A DNA stretch of 64,000 bases from Variovorax sp. Sphag1AA (GCF_014192575.1 NZ_JACHYC010000003.1:310001-374000); one strand, 5' to 3'. Numbered from the stretch's first letter, positions 32,119 through 40,721 are shown. Numbers and translations: made by a program. The notes: generated from the letters alone by a model not told the origin.

Positions 32119-33125
32119 TTGGCGCTCGCCGCGAGGTACGCGTTGGTGTAGGTCTTCGACAGATCGATGTTCTTGCTCTTGATGAGAGGCTTGTAGGTGG
32201 ACAGCACCTTCAGCACGGTCTCGGGTCCGCCGGCGGGCATCTTCGCGTCGGCGGTGAACATCGGGAGCGATGCCGCCAGCGCCTGCACGTACAGCGCCTT
32301 GTCGCTGCCGTAGTAGTCGCGCGGCATCTTCTCGGCGATCTCTTCGGCGCTGTGCGTCTGGATGTACTCCATGGTGCGTGCAAAGGCATGGGCGAGCTTC
32401 GCGGCCTGCTCCTTGTGCGATTCGGCCCAGGTGTTCTGCACGTAGAAGCTCGCTGCGGGATAGAGGCCGCCCAGCGCCGCGGCCGTGTCCTTCTCGGTGC
32501 GCAGATCGACCAGCACCTTCGCGTCGCCGGTCTTGAGCATTTCGGAGACGGTGGGTTCGGTGGTCATGCCGGCCTGGATGCGGTCCTGCTTCATGGCCGC
32601 GACGAAGGTGTTGCCGGCGCCCACTGGCAGCAGCGAGTAGTCCTTGGTGGCAACGCCCTGGCGGTCGGCTAGGTAGCGCGTGAGGAATTCGGTGGACGAG
32701 CCCAGGCCTGTCACGCCGAGCGTCTTGCCCTTGGCATCGGCCATCGACTTGAAGCCGGGCGCCGCCTTGGTCGACACGAGCTCGACTTCGCCGGGCACCT
32801 TGCAGAACACGGCGATGGCTTCGATCTCCTTGCCTTTGCTCTGCAGGTCGATGGTGTGGTCGTAGAAGCCGACCACGCCCTGCACGGCACCGGCGATCAG
32901 CTGGTTCTCGGCGTCGACGCCGGCCGGCTGCGATTGCAGCTCGACGTTGAGCCCTTCGTCCTTGAAGTAGCCCAGCGATTCGGCGAGCTTGGCCGGCAGG
33001 TAGATGATCTTGTTGATGCCGCCCACCATGATGGTGATCGGCTCGGCCGCCTGGGCGAACGGGGCTGCCGCTGCCATCAATGAACACACGGCGGTGGCGA
33101 GCAGGTTGCGGTGGAAGGCGCGCAT
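32115..33125 (-). CDS. ABC transporter substrate-binding protein (NMT1/TauA-like)
   Basis: Periplasmic receptor of 336 residues with a signal peptide (1-26, ending AQAAEP) followed by ITIMVGGINKIIYLPAKLAESLGYF, the usual opening of NitT/TauT receptors. FKSMADAKGKTLGVTGLGSSTEF is the typical ligand-lobe crossing. The ATG at 33125 has AGGAG ten bases upstream. It is transcribed divergently from a TctDE-like two-component system, which probably controls it. Ligand unknown; sulfonates, aromatic carboxylates and pyrimidine precursors are all known for the family. Confidence 0.9.
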   Translation of the reverse strand: MRAFHRNLLATAVCSLMAAAAPFAQAAEPITIMVGGINKIIYLPAKLAESLGYFKDEGLNVELQSQPAGVDAENQLIAGAVQGVVGFYDHTIDLQSKGKEIEAIAVFCKVPGEVELVSTKAAPGFKSMADAKGKTLGVTGLGSSTEFLTRYLADRQGVATKDYSLLPVGAGNTFVAAMKQDRIQAGMTTEPTVSEMLKTGDAKVLVDLRTEKDTAAALGGLYPAASFYVQNTWAESHKEQAAKLAHAFARTMEYIQTHSAEEIAEKMPRDYYGSDKALYVQALAASLPMFTADAKMPAGGPETVLKVLSTYKPLIKSKNIDLSKTYTNAYLAASAK

Positions 33126-33271
33126 TTGGGAATGTCTCCTGGGTGTCTGAAAGGTGAAAGCCAGTCTAGGTGGCGCGATCTTTCGGCTTCCTTTCGGCGC
33201 GTGTCGCAATTCTTGCTGGTTAACCCTAGGTTCAGCGGCCGCTTCGCGCCTTCCTAGAATCCCGCTCCGTC
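33126..33271. promoter_or_regulatory. Divergent promoter with an 11-bp direct repeat
   Basis: The gap between the ABC receptor and the response regulator holds GGTT at 33218-33221 and again at 33229-33232, one helical turn apart, within ggttaaccctaggtt. OmpR/PhoB-type regulators bind such turn-spaced direct repeats. The first copy is also part of a GGTTAACC palindrome. This is a reasonable target for the adjacent regulator. Confidence 0.45.
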
Positions 33272-33946
33272 ATGAAACTCCTGCTCGTCGAAGACAACCC
33301 GCAGCTCGCCCTGTGGCTGGCCAACCTGCTGCGCGAACAGGACTTCGTCATCGATCACGTCGAGGACGGCGACGCCGCCGATCAGCTCCTGCAGCAGACG
33401 CGCTATGACGTGGTGCTGCTCGACCTCAACATTCCGGGCCTGTCGGGCAAGGGCGTTCTGCGACGGCTGCGGGCGCGCCGCGACGATGTGCCCGTGCTGG
33501 TCCTGACGGCCACTGCATCGCTCGATCAGAAGGTGATGTGCCTGGAGATCGGCGCCGATGACTACCTCGTGAAGCCTGTCGAAGTGCGCGAGCTCGTGGC
33601 GCGCATCAAAGCGCTGGTCCGCCGCCAGGTGCCGGGCAAGGCCAACGACATCTCGTGCGGGGATCTTCAATACGACCTGCGCACGCGTCAGTTCACGCTT
33701 GCCGGTGCCGAGCTGGCATTGCCGCCGCGTGAACGCACGCTGCTCGAGACACTGATGCTCAAGGTGGGCAGCACGGTCTCCAAGCAAACGCTGGTCGATG
33801 CGATCTTCGGTCTCGAAGACGAGCCCAGCATCGACGCAGTGGACCTCTACGTGCATCGCCTCCGGCGCAAGCTGGAAGCGGCGCAGGCCACCATCATCAC
33901 CTTGCGCGGCGTTGGCTATCTGCTGCGTACGCGCGACGAAGGCTGA
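33272..33946 (+). CDS. OmpR-family response regulator (TctD-like)
   Basis: A 224-residue DNA-binding response regulator. The receiver has acidic D8, phospho-acceptor D51, T79 and K101 (LVKPVE). The C-terminal winged helix (about 128-222) has LPPRERTLLETLMLKVGSTVSKQTL and YVHRLRRKLEAAQATIITLRGVGYLL. It is followed directly by its kinase. The kinase's sensor region is of the TctE kind, so this pair probably responds to an organic acid and regulates the divergent ABC importer. Confidence 0.94.
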   Translation: MKLLLVEDNPQLALWLANLLREQDFVIDHVEDGDAADQLLQQTRYDVVLLDLNIPGLSGKGVLRRLRARRDDVPVLVLTATASLDQKVMCLEIGADDYLVKPVEVRELVARIKALVRRQVPGKANDISCGDLQYDLRTRQFTLAGAELALPPRERTLLETLMLKVGSTVSKQTLVDAIFGLEDEPSIDAVDLYVHRLRRKLEAAQATIITLRGVGYLLRTRDEG

Positions 33947-33947
33947 C

Positions 33948-35363
33948 TTGCTGGCAAGCCTGCGCGTTCGACTGGCCGCCTGGCTGCTGTTGCCGCTGTC
34001 GGTGTTCGTCGGCGTTTGCGGCTACCTCAGTTGGCGCAACGCCGCGGCGGTTGCCGACTATGTGCAGGACCACGACCTGCTGGCTTCTGCCAAGGTCCTG
34101 TCGGAACGCCTGATCTGGGAAGGCAACAACGTGCAGGCCAGCGTGCCGCCGTCGGCGCTGAGCCTCTTCGCTTCGCCCGATCGCGACCAGGTCTTTCTCA
34201 GCGTGACCGACGCCGCCGGCACCGTGCTTGCGGGGACGCCCGGGTTTCCGTTGCCCTCGAAGCGGCAACTCCAGGGTGTGGATCGCGCGCAGTGGTACGA
34301 CGCCGAGTTCAACGGCATGCGGCTACGCGCCGTCGTGACCCAGCGCGCGATGTACGACGTCGGTGGGGGCGCGGAAGTCACTATCGCCGTGGGAAAGACC
34401 ACCAACAGCCGCGATCACATGCTGCGCAAGCTGTGGCTGCCGACCGTCGGCTTCCTGCTCATTGCGCTCATCCTGGCCATTGCCCTGACCACGCTCGCAT
34501 TGACCTGGGAATTGCGTCCGGTGCTCAAGTTGAGTCGGCAACTCGCACGGCACGATCCGCTGCGGCTGGACTTCTCGGTCGATCCACGCGCGCTCCACGC
34601 CGAACTGCGCCCGGTGGCGGAGACCATCAACAGCTTCGTGCACGAATTGCGAGCGCACTCGGAGGCGCAACGGCGCTTCATCGCCGACGCCGCGCATCAG
34701 CTGCGCACGCCGCTCGCATTGCAAGCCTCGCAGATCGAGTACGCGCGCTATACGCGACAGCATCGCGGAGAGTGGGAGACGCGCCGCGCCGACATGGACG
34801 CGATGTGGATCGCCATGCAGACCAGCAACCGGCGGCTGGTCGACGTCACCAACAAGCTCCTGCTGCTTGCACAGGCCGAACACCGCGATGCTTCGGCGAG
34901 CCTGGAGCGTGTCGATCTCGCGGAAGCAGCCCTGCACTGCATCGAGCAACTGGCTGCGCTGGCCGATCGCCGCCGAATCGACCTCGGCATGGAGCGGCCG
35001 GAGGACGCGGAGCCTGTCTGGGTGCGGGCGCAACCCGCGCTGCTCGATGCGCTGGTGAGCAACCTCGTCGACAACGCGTTGCGTTACACGCAGGAGGGCG
35101 GTCGGGTGACCGTTCGCCTGGACCGCGTCGGCGATCAGGTGGAACTCTCGGTGGAGGACAACGGCCCCGGCATTCCGGCCGAGGCGCTGGCGCGTGTGTT
35201 CGAGCGCTTCTATCGCGTGTCCCAGAACACCGAGGGCACCGGGCTTGGCCTTGCCATCGTGCGCGAGATCGCGCGTGCATTCGGTGCCACGGTTTCGCTG
35301 GCTTCCAACGAAGGGGGCCGGACGGGTCTGCGCGCGTCCGTGCTGTTTCCGGCGCAGGGCTAG
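33948..35363 (+). CDS. Sensor histidine kinase (TctE/2CSK-type)
   Basis: Membrane kinase of 471 residues: TM1 at about 10-28, a periplasmic 2CSK_N-type sensor (30-160), TM2 at about 164-186, HAMP, then the H-box FIADAAHQLRTP with H250, N-box LVSNLVDNALRYT, and G-boxes VEDNGPGIP and GTGLGLAIV. The start is a TTG at 33948, one base after the regulator stop, with GAAGG five bases upstream; there is no ATG before the first transmembrane segment. It phosphorylates the regulator encoded before it. It overlaps the convergent FHA gene by four bases. Confidence 0.9.
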   Translation: MLASLRVRLAAWLLLPLSVFVGVCGYLSWRNAAAVADYVQDHDLLASAKVLSERLIWEGNNVQASVPPSALSLFASPDRDQVFLSVTDAAGTVLAGTPGFPLPSKRQLQGVDRAQWYDAEFNGMRLRAVVTQRAMYDVGGGAEVTIAVGKTTNSRDHMLRKLWLPTVGFLLIALILAIALTTLALTWELRPVLKLSRQLARHDPLRLDFSVDPRALHAELRPVAETINSFVHELRAHSEAQRRFIADAAHQLRTPLALQASQIEYARYTRQHRGEWETRRADMDAMWIAMQTSNRRLVDVTNKLLLLAQAEHRDASASLERVDLAEAALHCIEQLAALADRRRIDLGMERPEDAEPVWVRAQPALLDALVSNLVDNALRYTQEGGRVTVRLDRVGDQVELSVEDNGPGIPAEALARVFERFYRVSQNTEGTGLGLAIVREIARAFGATVSLASNEGGRTGLRASVLFPAQG

Positions 35364-35704
35364 GCTGCGCGGTTCCAGTCCGTCAGCGACAGGTCCTTGG
35401 GCAATTCGAAGTGCGTGTGGCGCGTCAGGAAGCGGATGTCGCAGTCGCCGATGGCGACGACGTCTCCGTGCTGCAACACGCAGTGCTTGACCCGACGGCC
35501 ATTGACCCGCGTGCCGTTGCGGCTGGCCAGGTCGATGAGCCAGGTGGTGCCGCCTTCGACGCGGAATTCGACGTGGTGCCGGCTCACCTGGGGGTGGTCG
35601 ATCCGGAGGTCATTGCTTGCATCGCGGCCGACGAGCGTTCGTTCGGCTGACAGTTCGATTTGTTTCGGGGCACTGTTCTTTCGCATCAGGAGCAAGCGGG
35701 CCAT
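35360..35704 (-). CDS. FHA-domain protein
   Basis: Single forkhead-associated domain, 114 residues from ATG 35704. Conserved phosphothreonine-binding residues are GRDASNDLRI, the VSRHHVEF strand and LASRNGTRVNG. There is no other domain, so it is a stand-alone phosphopeptide reader. The start is uncertain: ATG 35704 and TTG 35719 are possible and neither has a clear ribosome site. It converges on the histidine kinase gene. No Ser/Thr kinase is encoded nearby. Confidence 0.85.
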   Translation of the reverse strand: MARLLLMRKNSAPKQIELSAERTLVGRDASNDLRIDHPQVSRHHVEFRVEGGTTWLIDLASRNGTRVNGRRVKHCVLQHGDVVAIGDCDIRFLTRHTHFELPKDLSLTDWNRAA

Positions 35705-35722
35705 GAGGTGAAGGTGCAAGGA

Positions 35723-35753
35723 TGTAAGACTTTATGTTACAACAAAGTGTAAC
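35723..35753. promoter_or_regulatory. Three alternating TGTAA/TTACA half sites
   Basis: In this AT-rich gap TGTAA (35723-35727), GTTACA (35736-35741) and TGTAAC (35748-35753) alternate in orientation. The last two form a perfect 18-bp palindrome with a 6-bp spacer. The array sits in the promoter position of the minus-strand FHA gene and just past the exporter stop. It is a strong candidate operator, protein unknown. Confidence 0.6.
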
Positions 35754-35774
35754 CTAAATGCCTACATCGTCGAA

Positions 35775-37031
35775 TTAAATCGACTTCGTACCGAAGCGCA
35801 CCCGGTATCCCTCGCGCCACAGGCGCAGGCCGTGGTACTTGAACAGGTAGCGCAGCCCGATCGCTGCAGAGCCCAGGCCCGCGGCAGCGGCCACACCCAT
35901 CGCCCAGCGCGGGCCGAAAGTATCGGCCACCCAGCCCACCACCGGCGCGCCGATCGGCGTGCTGCCGAGCAAGGTTGCCAGCAGGATGGCAATGACGCGA
36001 CCGCGCAATGCGGGCTCGGTGGAAAGCTGCACGAGGCTGTTGGTCGACGTGGTGATAGTCTGCGCCGCCACGCCGGTCACGATCAGCGCGAGTCCGAAGC
36101 CGATGACGTTCGGCATCAGCGCCGCTGTAAGGCAGCTCAGGCCGAACACCGCCGACCCCACCATCAGCAGCCCGAATCGCGGCTTGGCCCTGCGTGCTGC
36201 CAGCAGTGCGCCCGTGACCGACCCGATGGCCATGGTCGACGAAAGCAGGCCGTACTGGCTGGGCCCGCCGTGGAACGCGCCGACCGACATCGTGGAGATG
36301 AAGATCGGAAAGTTCAGGCCAAACGTGGCCACGAGGAAGAGCATGCCGAGGAGGGCGCGGAGATCGGGCCGGTTCCAGACATAGCGGAAGCCTTCCAGCA
36401 GGCCGGCCTTCTTGCGCCCCGGCGCGTCCTGCCGCCGGAACAGTTCGCTCTGGCGCAGGCACGCGAGCGATATCAGCACCGCCAAGAAAGAAAGCGCGTT
36501 GAGCAGGAAGGCCTCGCCGGGGCCCGTCGCCGCGATCACCAACCCAGCCACCGCCGGCCCCACCATGCGGGCGGCATTGAAGGACGTGGAGTTGAGCGCC
36601 ACCGCGTTGGCCAGTTCGGCATCCGAGACCAGCTCGGCCACGAAGGTCTGGCGCGCAGGCGCATCGAAGGCCGCGACGCAGCCCAGCAGCAGAGCAAACA
36701 CGTAGACGTGCCACAACTGCGCCATGCCGCTTATCGTCAACAGGCCCAGGCCGAGCGCGAGCAGGCCCATCGAGGCCTGCGTGGCGATCAGCAGCTTGCG
36801 ACGGTTCAGCCGGTCGGCCGCGAGGCCGGTGAAGGGCAACAACGCGAGCTGCGGGCCGAACTGCAGTGCCATCACGATGCCGACGGCGGTCGCGTTGTGG
36901 TTCGTCAGATGCGTCAGCACCAGCCAGTCTTGCGCGGTGCGCTGCATCCAGGTGCCGACGTTGGACACCAGCGCGCCGGCGGCCCACAGGCGGTAGTTGC
37001 GGATGCGAAGGGAACGGAAGGTATTGCCCAT
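35775..37031 (-). CDS. MFS exporter (MFS_3/enterobactin-exporter-like)
   Basis: Twelve-helix transporter of 418 residues. The start SLRIRNYRLWAAGALVSNVGTWMQRTAQDWLVL is characteristic of the MFS_3 subgroup, which exports siderophores, drugs or metabolites. The loop 2-3 motif is GLAADRLNRRKLLI. Start at ATG 37031, overlapping the stop of the MarR gene (TGATG), with GGAGG just upstream; a GTG at 37034 is the alternative. Co-transcription with MarR suggests efflux induced by a toxic compound. Confidence 0.92.
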   Translation of the reverse strand: MGNTFRSLRIRNYRLWAAGALVSNVGTWMQRTAQDWLVLTHLTNHNATAVGIVMALQFGPQLALLPFTGLAADRLNRRKLLIATQASMGLLALGLGLLTISGMAQLWHVYVFALLLGCVAAFDAPARQTFVAELVSDAELANAVALNSTSFNAARMVGPAVAGLVIAATGPGEAFLLNALSFLAVLISLACLRQSELFRRQDAPGRKKAGLLEGFRYVWNRPDLRALLGMLFLVATFGLNFPIFISTMSVGAFHGGPSQYGLLSSTMAIGSVTGALLAARRAKPRFGLLMVGSAVFGLSCLTAALMPNVIGFGLALIVTGVAAQTITTSTNSLVQLSTEPALRGRVIAILLATLLGSTPIGAPVVGWVADTFGPRWAMGVAAAAGLGSAAIGLRYLFKYHGLRLWREGYRVRFGTKSI

Positions 37032-37513
37032 CACGCCTCCAGCAACCGCTGCAGCAGGCGCACGGCGCTGGCCAGCTGCTTCTGTTCGGCCGCCGAGTAG
37101 CGTGCGGAGATGGTGCGCTGCAGCCAGTCCTCTCGCGCGGCGCGAACCTGCCGGAAGACCTTGCGCGTCTGCGGCGTGATCGACAGCAGCGTGCGGCGAC
37201 CGTCGACGGGGTCCGGCGCGCCCTTGATCCAGCCGGCCTCCATCAGCGAGGACACCGTGGCCCCCATGGACTGCGAGCGCACCCCTTCTGCCTGCGCCAG
37301 TTCGGTCACCGTGGCGCCGTCCTGGCGCTCCAGCCGGAGGAGCACCGCGCGCTGGGACTCGGTCCAGTCGGCGAGGGAGGCTTCCTGGCGCAGGCGACGG
37401 CGCAATTGCCCCGCCAGCATGCGCAGTTCCACGGCCAAGGCGTGGGCTGTGTCGGTTTCGTGATCGGCGAGGTCTGCGGACATGCTTTTGGCCGCCGGTC
37501 GGATCGGCAGCAT
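37031..37513 (-). CDS. MarR-family transcriptional regulator
   Basis: A 160-residue winged-helix regulator with LADWTESQRAVLLRLERQDGATVTELAQAEGV (helices 2-3), recognition helix SQSMGATVSSLMEAGWI and wing DPVDGRRTLLSIT. It forms one operon with the exporter and probably represses it. Start at 37513 or 37483; no good ribosome site for either. An AGGAAG-N14-CTTCCT dyad ends six bases before the first ATG, the position expected for self-repression. Confidence 0.92.
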   Translation of the reverse strand: MLPIRPAAKSMSADLADHETDTAHALAVELRMLAGQLRRRLRQEASLADWTESQRAVLLRLERQDGATVTELAQAEGVRSQSMGATVSSLMEAGWIKGAPDPVDGRRTLLSITPQTRKVFRQVRAAREDWLQRTISARYSAAEQKQLASAVRLLQRLLEA

Positions 37514-37518
37514 TGGAC

Positions 37519-37544
37519 AGGAAGACTGCGAAGTTTAGCTTCCT
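37519..37544. promoter_or_regulatory. Candidate MarR operator
   Basis: A 6-bp perfect inverted repeat (aggaag at 37519-37524, cttcct at 37539-37544) with a 14-bp spacer and an inner GAAG/CTTC pair lies immediately upstream of the MarR start. Confidence 0.45.
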
Positions 37545-37704
37545 ATCTTGTCCCTTGCTGCCGTACGGCGAAAGGCTATGGCACAGTCCGCCAGGCGTGG
37601 TCAGCCGATCCCCAGCGGCCGCGCCCCTCCAGGAGTTGCAATGAAATTGATGCCCCCCGGATCAGGACGCGCACGGAAAACGCCGGCAGCTGCGACAGGC
37701 GCGC

Positions 37705-37962
37705 ATGCCATCGGCACCGTTGCGCTGGGCTCCATCGATTGCCGCCGTGGCGGTCGGTGCCTTGGCCGTCGGAGCCTTGTCGATCGGCCGGCTCTTTGTC
37801 GGCCGGGCTCGAATCAAGCGTCTGGAGATCGATGAGCTCGTTGTCCGGCGCGTTCTCATCATGGAAGAGGTGACGATGCCGCCAACGCTGGAGCCCGCGA
37901 GCGTCATCGACGATTCGACGTCGCCTTCCGTGACGCCGCGCGGCGAGAAGGTCGCAAGCTAG
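37705..37962 (+). CDS. Small membrane protein with VGALAVGAL-type repeats
   Basis: An 85-residue protein with one hydrophobic stretch of AVGAL-like repeats (AAVAVGALAVGALSIGRLFVG, split here as residues 13-33 approximately) followed by a regular RARIKRLEIDELVVRR segment. Such proteins with beta-helix-like periodicity are common and uncharacterised in Burkholderiales. The frame's own ATG at 37705 has a poor ribosome site. A good one (AGGAG) precedes an ATG at 37641, which reads a different frame for 65 codons without the motif. The present frame is open from 37651. A frameshift near 37645-37650 or an unusual start is therefore possible. Confidence 0.6.
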   Translation: MPSAPLRWAPSIAAVAVGALAVGALSIGRLFVGRARIKRLEIDELVVRRVLIMEEVTMPPTLEPASVIDDSTSPSVTPRGEKVAS

Positions 37963-37994
37963 CGCCTGCGCCAACCGCCACGCGGCCTGCCGGT

Positions 37995-39881
37995 CTACTT
38001 GTGATAGTAGGTCTGGATGCTGCGACGATTCTTGTCGGGCGACTCGACCCACATCATCTGCGACGCGACGGTCGGGTCCGCCCCGAACGCGAGGGTGGTC
38101 GCGATGGTGCCGGACGCGCTCGGCAGCGCGGATTTCTCGACGCTGTCGATCGTCACGTAGCCCGCATCCGAACGCTTCATCTGCACATAGGCCTGCGACA
38201 GCGGATAGAGGTTGCTCGCGCCGAACGAAATCGTGCCGCCCGCGGTCCCGAAGGCGTTGAATGCGCCGATGGTCGATTCGTCGATCACCGGGAACACGCC
38301 GCTCGCGCCAGCCTCCGCCAGCGTGAGCGGGCGCTTCTCGATCTTGAAGCGATAAATGCCGTCGGACGGCGCGCTCGACGACTTCAGCATCGTGTTGCTG
38401 CTGTCGTACGGCGTCAGTGTGTATTGCGCGTTGTCCGGAATGGCGGCGATCTGCGCATCGGTCATGCCGGCAGCCGTGGTGTTCGCGCAGGTGGTGGCCA
38501 GCAGGTAGGTCTCGGTGCCGATGCCGTCGATCATCCAGCGTCCGCCGAGCGCCGGCGCGGAATAGCGCAGTCCGTTCGCCGGCAGGCCGGGGCCCTGCAC
38601 GATGATGTAGGCGATGGTGCCGCCGTCATTGGCCGTGTTGGGGTTCTCGATGTTGAACTCGAGGCCCGTCTTCACGCAGTCGGGGCTGTCTGCCAATCCA
38701 TGGTGCCGCGTGGTGACCGCGAACCACTCGAGGTTGAGCGAACGCTGGTCGCCATGCAGTCGCCACAGTCCATCGGTCAGGCTCTTGCGGACCTTCCAGT
38801 TGTCGAGGCGGCCGAGCTCCACGCCGTTGCTCGTCTTAACGGAGAACGACAGGTGCGCGGTCACGCCGTTGGGGTTGTCGTAGTCGATCTGGCGGAACTC
38901 GACGTCGGTGAACGTCGCGCCGACGAGCGCCGTGTTCTGCGTGAACTCGACCAGCGAGGTCGCGCGGTCCGCGTCGCTCCAGAGGAAGCCGTTGGTCATC
39001 AGCGGCGTCAGGTCCGCATTGGTGGGGGACCCGCTCGCGAACTTCGCGGTGAAGTCCTTGAGCACCTGCCGCACGAGTTCCTGGTCGCTCGCGCCGGAGG
39101 CGACATTGGCGTCGCTCAGTGTCGCCGGCGAGGTCTCAGCCGCGGCCTTGACTGCGAGCTGGTCCGTCACCGTGATGGTGTTGAGCACGTTCGAGATGGT
39201 CGCCGTGTTCGCCGTTGTGTCGTAGCTCACGCGGATCACGTCGAGCGCCTTGTCGATCGGGTCGGACAGCGGCGTGAACGAGCTGTGAAGCAGGTCGATC
39301 GCGGCATCGACGCCGAGCGCGGTCAGCACCGGCAGCAGCTTCTCCTTCAGCTTGGCGACCTCGGCATCGACCAGCGCCTTGTCGGCCAGGCTGCTGTTGC
39401 CGCTTTGCTCGAAGCTGTCGAAGTAGTTCTGTGCGAGCTGGCCCGCGATGTTGGAAACGATCAGGTCGGTGAGCTGCGTGATGTTGATACGGCCGTTCAG
39501 GTCGGCCTGGGTTGCGACCGAATGCACGACCGCGCGAACGCCGTTGGCGGTGCCCTCGGCGCGGAACACGAACGGCGCGGTCATGCCGGTCACGTCGATG
39601 GAATAGCTGCCGTTGGTGCCGATCGGCGAGGTCCGGGTCGCGCCCAGTGCGTCCTTCACGGTGACGGTGCCGACCAGCGGCGCGCCGACCGCTGCGACGC
39701 CGGTGATCGAGGTGCTCGACTGCGTGCCCGATCCGCTGCTTGACGTGCCCGTGCTGGTGCTGCTCCCGGTGCCGAGCGCACCGAGGCCGCTGCTGCCGCC
39801 GCCTCCACCGCCACATGCGGCCAACGAGGCCGCCAGTGCGAGGACGGCACCATGAATTCCCCAACGCTTTGCTGATTTCAT
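37995..39881 (-). CDS. Large uncharacterised lipoprotein
   Basis: A 628-residue exported protein. The lipobox is SLAAC with C23, followed by a glycine run and a low-complexity Ser/Thr/Gly linker (24-58), so the protein is anchored in the outer membrane by lipid. A carboxypeptidase-regulatory-like beta domain (about 60-115, TGVAAVGAPLVGTVTVKD) comes next, then an alpha-rich region (115-260) and a C-terminal beta-rich part (270-628) of unknown type. Several Burkholderiales lipoproteins share this layout, but no function is known. It is divergent from the orphan response regulator at 40040. Confidence 0.85.
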   Translation of the reverse strand: MKSAKRWGIHGAVLALAASLAACGGGGGGSSGLGALGTGSSTSTGTSSSGSGTQSSTSITGVAAVGAPLVGTVTVKDALGATRTSPIGTNGSYSIDVTGMTAPFVFRAEGTANGVRAVVHSVATQADLNGRINITQLTDLIVSNIAGQLAQNYFDSFEQSGNSSLADKALVDAEVAKLKEKLLPVLTALGVDAAIDLLHSSFTPLSDPIDKALDVIRVSYDTTANTATISNVLNTITVTDQLAVKAAAETSPATLSDANVASGASDQELVRQVLKDFTAKFASGSPTNADLTPLMTNGFLWSDADRATSLVEFTQNTALVGATFTDVEFRQIDYDNPNGVTAHLSFSVKTSNGVELGRLDNWKVRKSLTDGLWRLHGDQRSLNLEWFAVTTRHHGLADSPDCVKTGLEFNIENPNTANDGGTIAYIIVQGPGLPANGLRYSAPALGGRWMIDGIGTETYLLATTCANTTAAGMTDAQIAAIPDNAQYTLTPYDSSNTMLKSSSAPSDGIYRFKIEKRPLTLAEAGASGVFPVIDESTIGAFNAFGTAGGTISFGASNLYPLSQAYVQMKRSDAGYVTIDSVEKSALPSASGTIATTLAFGADPTVASQMMWVESPDKNRRSIQTYYHK

Positions 39882-39991
39882 CGAACTCTCTTTCGGTCTT
39901 TTGAAGGATGACCCAGAGAGGCTACTGACGGGCTGTTCAGCTCACATCCCTTGTTCATGGGGTGGGGGTCCCCAAGAAATTTCGTCGGGAC

Positions 39992-40007
39992 GTGCGAATA
40001 TTCACAC
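39992..40007. promoter_or_regulatory. Palindrome between lipoprotein and response-regulator genes
   Basis: gtgcgaatattcacac is a 16-bp palindrome with seven of eight pairs matching, centred on GAATATTC, 33 bases before the regulator ATG. It could be a binding site for the NarL-type regulator acting on both divergent genes. Confidence 0.45.
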
Positions 40008-40039
40008 CCCGCCTCCCACCTCGCCGCCTTTCCGCCGAA

Positions 40040-40702
40040 ATGTCGAATCCAGACTCCATCAGCGTCGCCCTTGTCGAAGATGATCCGGCCATGCGCAATG
40101 CCCTGGAGCGCGTGATCCGTGCCGAGCCGAGCCTGCGCTTTGCGTTCGGTGCTTCGACCGCCGCCGAACTGCTTGCGTGGTTCGAGACCCATCCGACCGA
40201 TGTGCTTCTGGTGGACCTGGGCCTGCCGGATCTGCCGGGCCTCGAAGTGATCCGGCGCTGCCGCGAGATGCAGCCGCAGTGCGCGACCATGGTGCTGACG
40301 ATCTTCGGCGACGAGGTCAACATGCTCAGCGCCTTCGAAGCAGGGGCCAGCGGCTATCTGCTGAAGGACGGCACCGAGGCCGACCTGGCCGCGCACATCC
40401 TGAGCCTTCATGCAGGCGGCTCGCCGATGTCACCGACCATCGCGCGGCAGCTTCTCGTGCGATGGCGGGGGCGTGCCCCCGCGCAGCCCACGGCAACTCC
40501 CGCAAGCGACGCGCTGTCGCCGCGCGAAACGGAAGTGCTGAGCCTGATCGCACGTGGCTTCACCTATTCCGAGGTGGCCGAGCGGATGGACATCCTCCTG
40601 TCGACGGTTCAAAGCCACGTGCGAAACATCTACGGCAAGCTCGATGTGCACAACAAGGCCGAGGCCCTGTTCGAAGCACGGCAGCTCGGCATCCTGAACT
40701 GA
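40040..40702 (+). CDS. NarL/FixJ-family response regulator, orphan
   Basis: A 220-residue regulator: receiver with D14 and D15, phospho-acceptor D59 (LLVDLGLPD), T87 and K109 (LLKDGT), and a LuxR-type HTH at about 155-218 (LSPRETEVLSLIARGFTYSEVAERM, then STVQSHVRNIYGKLDV). The ATG at 40040 is where homology begins; a GTG frame opening at 39962 adds an unlikely basic leader. No sensor kinase is adjacent. It is divergent from the large lipoprotein gene. Confidence 0.9.
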   Translation: MSNPDSISVALVEDDPAMRNALERVIRAEPSLRFAFGASTAAELLAWFETHPTDVLLVDLGLPDLPGLEVIRRCREMQPQCATMVLTIFGDEVNMLSAFEAGASGYLLKDGTEADLAAHILSLHAGGSPMSPTIARQLLVRWRGRAPAQPTATPASDALSPRETEVLSLIARGFTYSEVAERMDILLSTVQSHVRNIYGKLDVHNKAEALFEARQLGILN

Positions 40703-40721
40703 CTGGCGGACGGCGAAGCGT

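Noticed and set aside
38001..39743. 580-residue open frame on the plus strand
   Set aside because: Antisense to the lipoprotein gene, which has a signal peptide and lipobox; the shadow has none.
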